A stretch of DNA of 27,524 nucleotides, taken from W0P28-013 sp963621145. GTDB taxonomy: Bacteria; Bacteroidota; Bacteroidia; Bacteroidales; Paludibacteraceae. The notes beneath the pieces are model-generated. The model ran no database searches. It was given only the letters and a program-made list of their open reading frames with translations, and had not been told where the DNA came from. Positions 23,305 through 27,524 of the stretch are shown here, piece after piece. The position numbers were made by a program, and so were the translations under genes. The stretch lies in contig CAVFDI010000018.1 of the NCBI GenBank assembly GCA_963621145.1, positions 1-27,524 of the forward strand, written 5' to 3'. How positions within the stretch are numbered: position 1 is the first letter of the stretch; each line of letters opens with the position of its first letter.

Positions 23305-23580
23305 TTATTCTGGAATATTCAAAAAAATTTCGCAAGTGGAAAAATTGATTTCCCAATTGCCGCCGTTGCACGACTCCCATTGGTATTTCTTTGCCATGGT
23401 ATCCCACCAATTTTGGAATTTCATGCCTGTTTCGCCCATGTCGTTCACGAGTTTTTCGTAGAGTTCGGCATTATCGGCCGTAAGAATTTTTGCCAACTCG
23501 TTCAAGCCATTTCTGCGCTCGAACAGCGTTTGAATCTCATTTTTTTCGTCAGGCGTAACCTGACCTACAAGTTTTTTCAT
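23305..23580 (-). CDS. Probable CXXX-repeat peptide modification system accessory protein
   Basis: A 91-residue soluble protein. An N-terminal helical region (KKLVGQVTPDEKNEIQTLFE and RRNGLNELAKIL, residues 2-33) is followed by an acidic helix (NAELYEKLVNDMGET) and a tryptophan-rich end (FQNWWDTMAKKYQWES and NWEINFSTCEIFL). I match this to the small 'CXXX repeat peptide modification system protein' family (TIGR04116 type), known to me as occurring only with the CXXX radical SAM maturation genes; this is recall and was not tested. The presence of both other components 1.7-4 kb upstream in the same orientation supports it. The start ATG (23578-23580) follows an A/T-rich leader. It is tightly linked to tatA (SD site in the 10-bp gap). 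Its biochemical role is unknown. Confidence 0.65.
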   Translation of the reverse strand: MKKLVGQVTPDEKNEIQTLFERRNGLNELAKILTADNAELYEKLVNDMGETGMKFQNWWDTMAKKYQWESCNGGNWEINFSTCEIFLNIPE

Positions 23581-23628
23581 TTTTCTGATATTTTTTAGAT
23601 TACCACAAAATCGCGAAAAAGCGATTGT

Positions 23629-24867
23629 CTATTTTTCAAAATTACAATGGAATGCATTTCGCATTTTTTCTTGTTCATCGCGGCTAATGTGGAATTGCGT
23701 TGCCACACTTTCCCACTTACTAACAACACGACAAATTTTCTCAATTTCAGTTTTTGCGTCGTTATTTTCGACGCCAAAATACGGAGCAACTTCAATTGCC
23801 AATTCAAAATCTAACGAATTATCATTTTCGTTGATATTCAAGCTCAATCCTTGCCCAGAGGATACAGGGTTTAGGTCGTAAGCAGGCGCGAGTGTCCAGC
23901 CGTTGCGTCCAAACAAAAATCCATGGTTTCGTAGATGATCATCGCAGTTACTTATGGCGATATTAAACACGATTCGCTGCCACATTTGTCGTAAATCATC
24001 GGCAGCACTAAAGCTGTTGCTACTTATCCATTCTGCCAACTCCAAATAACTGCAGCCATCAGTCTCTCCATCTCGATATCCCAGCATAGTCATTGCCGAC
24101 GTGAAATGAATGCGCCTACCAGCCGCATCACGATCGAAACGCTGTGTCAGAAAAGTATGATTTTGTCCACAAAAACGTCGTGCAGAAAATGGTGCGACAA
24201 CTATTCCACATCGTTGCGCCAAAGTCATTGCTACAAATTCCCAAGCGCCCACATCGTATCTATCGCGTCGACTGGGAAATTTTGCGATCCACAATCGTTC
24301 ATCTTTCATCCTGACATTTGCTTTTGGACGCGCTCCTCCTAACGAAGAGCCTAGCGCGACCAACATCTGAAGCCAACGATTGTCTTCATTTTCGAACGCC
24401 AAACTTGCCCTTTCTAATTCGCCTATCGAAGTAACTGGCGGAATGTTCATCGAGGCATCATTGTCCAAAAATTCACCGTCTGGCGAAAGTTTTATGCGAA
24501 TAGCCCCCATGCGACTTTCGTCGTATACTCCCAATAGAAAATCGCTCTCGAACAGCGTTTTCGGAGGTCGTTTTTCTGCTTTTGCTCGAGTTGATTCGCG
24601 GCGTTCCAAGAGCATGCGCCCCCATCGATCGGGCGAAGAATCTAACAAAAATCCAAAATTATTCTTCGTTTCTGGAACATATTGATTTCCAGCAAACAAC
24701 AACAAATCAGAATCCAACTTGCGGCAGCGACCATTACTTATCCATTCGTCAGACAGATTCATAGAAAAGACCTCGCGTCCGCGAATTAAATTAGCTGTTA
24801 AAACGCCAACGAAAACTGGTTTACAACCAAAGGCATCATCAAAATAGATATAGATTTGCTTACTCAT
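23629..24867 (-). CDS. hipA: HipA-type serine/threonine kinase toxin
   Basis: Toxin of a HipBA module; HipA kinases phosphorylate targets such as glutamyl-tRNA synthetase and cause growth arrest. The 412-residue protein is full length: N-terminal subdomain (FVGVLTANLIRG near 17-28 and FLLDSSPDRWGRMLLERR near 73-90), the LGGARPKANV loop near 173, WIAKFPSRRDRYDVGAWE with the ATP-binding Lys near 191-208, the catalytic-loop equivalent NCDDHLRNHGFLFG near 304-317, and the DFG equivalent LAPAYDLNPV near 323-332. The ATG overlaps the hipB stop (ATGAGTAA), so translation is coupled. The region is visibly richer in A/T than the flanking modification genes, and it splits a predicted peptide-modification locus. 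Confidence 0.93.
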   Translation of the reverse strand: MSKQIYIYFDDAFGCKPVFVGVLTANLIRGREVFSMNLSDEWISNGRCRKLDSDLLLFAGNQYVPETKNNFGFLLDSSPDRWGRMLLERRESTRAKAEKRPPKTLFESDFLLGVYDESRMGAIRIKLSPDGEFLDNDASMNIPPVTSIGELERASLAFENEDNRWLQMLVALGSSLGGARPKANVRMKDERLWIAKFPSRRDRYDVGAWEFVAMTLAQRCGIVVAPFSARRFCGQNHTFLTQRFDRDAAGRRIHFTSAMTMLGYRDGETDGCSYLELAEWISSNSFSAADDLRQMWQRIVFNIAISNCDDHLRNHGFLFGRNGWTLAPAYDLNPVSSGQGLSLNINENDNSLDFELAIEVAPYFGVENNDAKTEIEKICRVVSKWESVATQFHISRDEQEKMRNAFHCNFEK

Positions 24868-25171
24868 ATTGTACCTTGCTTGCGCGTTTTCCTATTTGTA
24901 ATCCTGCATCTTGCAATTTTCGTCCTAAATTATCATCTTGGGCTATTTTAAACAAATCTTGCTCCAATCCCAAAACAATCAGCACTCGCAGGTACGAGCC
25001 CAAACTAACGCCCTCGTCACCTTTTTCAATTTTTATCAAAGCATTGCGCCCAATGCTCGCCCGTTCTGCCACCTGAGTGGTACTTAAATCGCGTCGCAAC
25101 CGCGCCAAACGAATATTTTCTCCCAATTCGCGTAGTTGACGCTCAAATTTTGGCAATAATTTTCTTTTCAT
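24860..25171 (-). CDS. hipB: HipB-type antitoxin and autorepressor (XRE family)
   Basis: DNA-binding antitoxin that neutralises HipA and represses the operon. The 103-residue protein has an XRE helix-turn-helix, GENIRLARLRRDLSTTQVAERASIG near 17-41 and ALIKIEKGDEGVSLGSYLRVLIVLG near 44-68. I place the start at the ATG 25171; an upstream in-frame ATG at 25228 lies before the promoter's -7 element and would not be in the message. The promoter is framed by inverted repeats that are good operator candidates. It overlaps hipA by 8 bp. Confidence 0.9.
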   Translation of the reverse strand: MKRKLLPKFERQLRELGENIRLARLRRDLSTTQVAERASIGRNALIKIEKGDEGVSLGSYLRVLIVLGLEQDLFKIAQDDNLGRKLQDAGLQIGKRASKVQYE

Positions 25172-25174
25172 CAC

Positions 25175-25238
25175 ATCATAATGTTTCAAATTCGGTGCAA
25201 AAATACAACTTTTTGTTTGCAATTCCAAACATTATGAT
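25175..25238. promoter_or_regulatory. Candidate HipB operator: 12-bp inverted repeats framing the promoter
   Basis: ATCATAATGTTT at 25175-25186 and its exact reverse complement at 25227-25238; four more bases (AATT cores at 25190-ish and 25221-25224) also pair inside after a 2-base mismatch. The right arm covers the -33 element and the left arm lies just after the start point, next to the hipB ATG, which would let two HipB dimers block transcription. Confidence 0.72.
25198..25229 (-). promoter_or_regulatory. Promoter of hipBA
   Basis: TTTG (25226-25229), a 20-bp spacer and TATTTTTG (25198-25205) on the minus strand match the Bacteroidota consensus without mismatch. The start near 25191 gives a leader of about 20 nt. 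Confidence 0.8.
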
Positions 25239-25265
25239 AAAATTATTTTTGAGGATTGATTTTCA

Positions 25266-25297
25266 ATTAAGTCATTAAATCATTGCTTTATTAAGTT
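25266..25297 (+). repeat. Octamer tract between hipB and the maturase gene
   Basis: Four 8-bp units in register (ATTAAGTC, ATTAAATC, ATTGCTTT, ATTAAGTT) directly after the stop codon of the upstream peptide-maturase gene. It is a member of the intergenic tract family. Confidence 0.6.
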
Positions 25298-25302
25298 ATT
25301 GT

Positions 25303-26277
25303 CTACCACTCCTCCTTCACTTCGAACGGGTCGAGATAGGAAATTTCGGGTATTTCGCTGCCTGCCTGAATGCCTTTTTGCTGAAGCGACAGTTGCAGTG
25401 TGCGTGTGGCATTGCGCTCGAGGTGCGACAGAATGCATTGCTGACGGCTTGGCGTGTTGGCGTCCATGGTCAGGCGGTCGTTGAGCCAAATGCAGCGGTT
25501 GCAATGGTAGGCATCGCAGTGGCGACAGAGCGGCGCGTGATCCAATTGCAGCAACTGCTTGTTTGGAATGTTCAGCCCGCTATCGAGGTCGCCAACGGAG
25601 CGCGTGCTTTCGGGCTTGGCGTGGTTCATTCGGTTCGAAACACCCATCTTTTCGTCGTAGTAGAAGGCTGGACAGAGGTAGAATTTGCCATTCGGTGCCA
25701 CAGTGATGTTGCCCACGCCCGCATCGCAGTTGTGCATCTCTTTCAACGAGAGCCGATCGGTGATAATGTTCACGCAGCCAACACTTTTCTCAGAGTCTGT
25801 CTTTGCGCTGGAAATCAATAGGTTACCAGCTACTTTTGCGAGCGTGTCGAGTGCCTTTTTGTAGGCTTCAATCTGATCGTCTTTGAAAGTTTCGATGTCG
25901 GTAAGGCTAATGTTCAGTCGCTCCACTTGCGGCAGCAGCGCAGCAATGTCGTACTGTTTTTCGATAAATTCGCCGATGGTCAGTCGCAGCACAGCGGTTT
26001 TGCCCTCTGCGTGCACTGGCACGCCGTTGTAGACCTTCACATCGCGACCAATCTTCACATGGTCGATGCTCTCGATAACCTCGGCATATTCGGCTGGCAA
26101 TTCGTAGTCGGGATAGACATACTGAATCATCAAATTCTGTTTCATGCCGAAGAGAATGGCTTTTTTCAGCGTATCTATCGGCATCAGATGGCGCTCGGTA
26201 AGCGGATTGTTGGCATGGCAGTAGGCCACGCTGGTGTCGTCGAGCAAGATGACAAGATATTGCATGTATGTTTTCAT
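25303..26277 (-). CDS. CXXX repeat peptide maturase (SPASM-like, no radical SAM motif)
   Basis: The 324-residue protein begins MKTYMQYLVILLDDTSVAYCH, the N-terminus I associate with the 'CXXX repeat peptide maturase' family (TIGR04119 type). The first half has a TIM-barrel-like pattern but no CX3CX2C motif, so it should not bind the SAM-cleaving iron-sulfur cluster. The second half is cysteine-rich like a SPASM domain: CDAGVGNITVAPNGKFYLC near 189-207 and CRHCDAYHCNRC near 255-266, then a further Cys in SRQQC. It is therefore a pseudo-radical-SAM partner, perhaps for recognising or presenting the precursor. Its ATG lies two bases after the stop of the radical SAM gene, so the two are an operon. 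Partner precursor is not in the window. Family recall and context agree; function is inferred. Confidence 0.85.
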   Translation of the reverse strand: MKTYMQYLVILLDDTSVAYCHANNPLTERHLMPIDTLKKAILFGMKQNLMIQYVYPDYELPAEYAEVIESIDHVKIGRDVKVYNGVPVHAEGKTAVLRLTIGEFIEKQYDIAALLPQVERLNISLTDIETFKDDQIEAYKKALDTLAKVAGNLLISSAKTDSEKSVGCVNIITDRLSLKEMHNCDAGVGNITVAPNGKFYLCPAFYYDEKMGVSNRMNHAKPESTRSVGDLDSGLNIPNKQLLQLDHAPLCRHCDAYHCNRCIWLNDRLTMDANTPSRQQCILSHLERNATRTLQLSLQQKGIQAGSEIPEISYLDPFEVKEEW

Positions 26278-26279
26278 GG

Positions 26280-27524
26280 TTAGCAGATGTTATCGGTTTG
26301 TGGTTTAGCGGCTTGTTGTGCCTCGAACTCTTCGCGTTTGCCCTCTAGTTCGAGTTTGCGATAGAGGCGATTCCAATAGTAGTTGTTTGCACGCACGCGG
26401 GCTTTGTGCATCAGGCAGATGGCTGTGGCGCGCTGATAGACGGTGTGCGTGCAGGCGGCGTCGTAGTTTTCGCCTTGGCACCATGCGCAGCCGCCGGCCA
26501 CTTCGCAGTCGGCACACTCGGGCGTCGACTGTGTGCAGCGGTCGAGCGTGAGGAACGGGCGCAGTTTGTTGTTGTCGATGCCATCGTGAATGTTGCCGAT
26601 GATCCACGCCTCTTTGTCGCGCAGCGAGTATTGCGCAAAGCGTGTGCAGGGATAGAAGTTGCCTGCGGCATCAATCGAGAGCATGCGTCCTGCTCCACAC
26701 CAGTTTTGGTTTTGCATCACGCAGTCGAGCGGTTTGCCCATGTCTTCGTTGAAGAACGAGCAGGCATAATCTTGATATAGTCCTTTGTCGATGATGGCAT
26801 CGGCCAGTTGCACCAGTTGCTCCTCGAAACGCAGGTCGTCGCCCTCGTGCCACACATCTTCGAACACGCAGTTGATGTTCACTTGGTGAATGCCGAGGTC
26901 GTAGAGGTGAAGCACGCTCTCGCAGATATACGGAATGTCGGCCGACGAGATGGTAACTTTCGTGCCATCGCCAGGGAACTGACATTGCCACAGGGCGATG
27001 TTGCGCACCACATCGTCGTACGAGCCGCGCTCTTCGCCTTTGGCCTTTTGTTCGTCGGTCTGTTTCCAAATGCGGTTCAGGTCGTGTTTGCGGCGCGTGC
27101 CATCTATGGTGATGCCGATGGATACGTGCGAACGATTTTTTTCGATGAAACGCTGCACCTTCTCGCTGTGGTAGTTTATGCCGTTGGTCGAGAAGTTGAA
27201 GCGGTACGAATTGAACCAATGGTGATTGCGGCGGAAGAGTTCCGACTTGATGTAATCACAGATTTGGTCTATTAGGTCTATTTCCAGAAACGGCTCACCG
27301 CCTATGAAGTCCCACACCACGCTCTCGTAGGCGAAGTTTGGATCCATTTCGCGGTCGAGCACATAGTCAATGGCCGCCTTTGCCACGCTCCACGGCATGC
27401 GCTCCTGTTCATTTTTTCCAACCAAGTAGCAATATTTGCATGCCAGTTGACAGTCCTTGGTTACGATGAAGGTGATATTCTTAACACCAGCCTCCTTCCA
27501 TAGTTTATTGTTTTGTCTGATCAT
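26280..27524 (-). CDS. Radical SAM/SPASM peptide maturase, CXXX-repeat target family (5' end at the window edge)
   Basis: Enzyme expected to install a radical-made link or modification in a ribosomally made peptide with repeated Cys-x-x-x units. Radical SAM motif C25-x3-C29-x2-C32 in VTKDCQLACKYCYLVGKN; GGEPFLE near 74-80 (SAM contact), FSTNGINYHS near 109; C-terminal SPASM cluster sites CGAGRMLSIDAAGNFYPC near 276-293 and CADCEVAGGCAWC near 330-342. The wording fits TIGR04115-type proteins known to me. The ATG at 27522-27524 is the last codon position of the window and may be the true start, but an upstream start cannot be excluded. Codon use and composition are like the core genes. The precursor peptide(s) would be expected directly upstream, outside the window. 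Confidence 0.88.
   Translation of the reverse strand: MIRQNNKLWKEAGVKNITFIVTKDCQLACKYCYLVGKNEQERMPWSVAKAAIDYVLDREMDPNFAYESVVWDFIGGEPFLEIDLIDQICDYIKSELFRRNHHWFNSYRFNFSTNGINYHSEKVQRFIEKNRSHVSIGITIDGTRRKHDLNRIWKQTDEQKAKGEERGSYDDVVRNIALWQCQFPGDGTKVTISSADIPYICESVLHLYDLGIHQVNINCVFEDVWHEGDDLRFEEQLVQLADAIIDKGLYQDYACSFFNEDMGKPLDCVMQNQNWCGAGRMLSIDAAGNFYPCTRFAQYSLRDKEAWIIGNIHDGIDNNKLRPFLTLDRCTQSTPECADCEVAGGCAWCQGENYDAACTHTVYQRATAICLMHKARVRANNYYWNRLYRKLELEGKREEFEAQQAAKPQTDNIC

Noticed and set aside
23609..23626. 6-bp hairpin after hipA as a terminator
   Set aside because: The stem is short and A/T-rich at its base, and the following T run is broken; it may be chance.
23637..23644. TAATTTTG on the minus strand as a promoter for the 91-residue gene
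   Set aside because: The -7 element fits, but no TTTG or TTG lies at the -33 distance, and it is inside hipA coding sequence.
23581..25302. CXXX-repeat precursor peptide hidden in the hipBA region or spacers
   Set aside because: I read the short frames in the spacers on both strands and found no cysteine-repeat peptide; it is more likely beyond the right edge.

Overview
The window reads as a chromosomal scaffold piece from a member of the Bacteroidota, most likely Bacteroidales. Supporting signs are a short RpoD-type primary sigma factor, promoters of the Bacteroidota type (TTTG, about 20 bp, TAnnTTTG), near absence of Shine-Dalgarno sequences, a PorE-like type IX secretion lipoprotein, LL-diaminopimelate aminotransferase, and the 'CXXX-repeat' radical SAM peptide-maturation family. 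A 22-base run of N (10282-10303) shows it is a draft or metagenomic scaffold.

Layout. 1-2070 (minus): a sugar nucleotidyltransferase and GalE with promoter and terminator. 2360-3454 (plus): rpoD with promoter and a TTCG-loop terminator. 3538-6861 (plus): MATE transporter, endonuclease III, PrmA. 6869-8516 (minus): an AT-rich accessory patch with a glycosyltransferase, a small protein and a DUF3990-like gene killed by an in-frame TGA. 8517-14331 (minus): acetyltransferase-like protein, thymidylate synthase, PorE-like lipoprotein, and a phosphoesterase/PQQ-propeller fusion. 14487-15971 (minus): outer-membrane protein, YbaN-like membrane protein, RuvX. 16389-18941 (plus): AspS and a sirtuin lacking the zinc cysteines. 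18953-19648 (minus): SGNH hydrolase. 19994-22152 (plus): membrane LytTR regulator and DapL. 22244-27524 (minus): reading leftwards, radical SAM maturase, pseudo-radical-SAM partner, hipB, hipA, a 91-residue protein that I match to the CXXX-system accessory family, tatA, tatC.

The right end is the most interesting part. A radical SAM/SPASM enzyme and a second protein that keeps SPASM-like cysteines but has lost the CX3CX2C motif form a tight pair of a predicted ribosomal-peptide modification system. The probable third component lies beyond an intervening hipBA toxin-antitoxin module that has its own consensus promoter, framed by 12-bp inverted repeats, and it abuts tatA-tatC. No cysteine-repeat precursor is inside the window; it should lie past position 27524 if the system is intact.

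The second unusual signal lies between the genes. Many intergenic spaces carry degenerate tandem tracts with a strict 7-bp (sometimes 8- or 9-bp) period, for example ten heptamers in register at 16125-16194. One class (TGAAATY) sits directly before start codons; another (GA-rich, then CT-rich) fills the leaders of lytTR and dapL in the same order. Tracts run into the 3' ends of nth and tatC and flank the assembly gap. At least five genes, including rpoD, appear to start with TTG and three with GTG.
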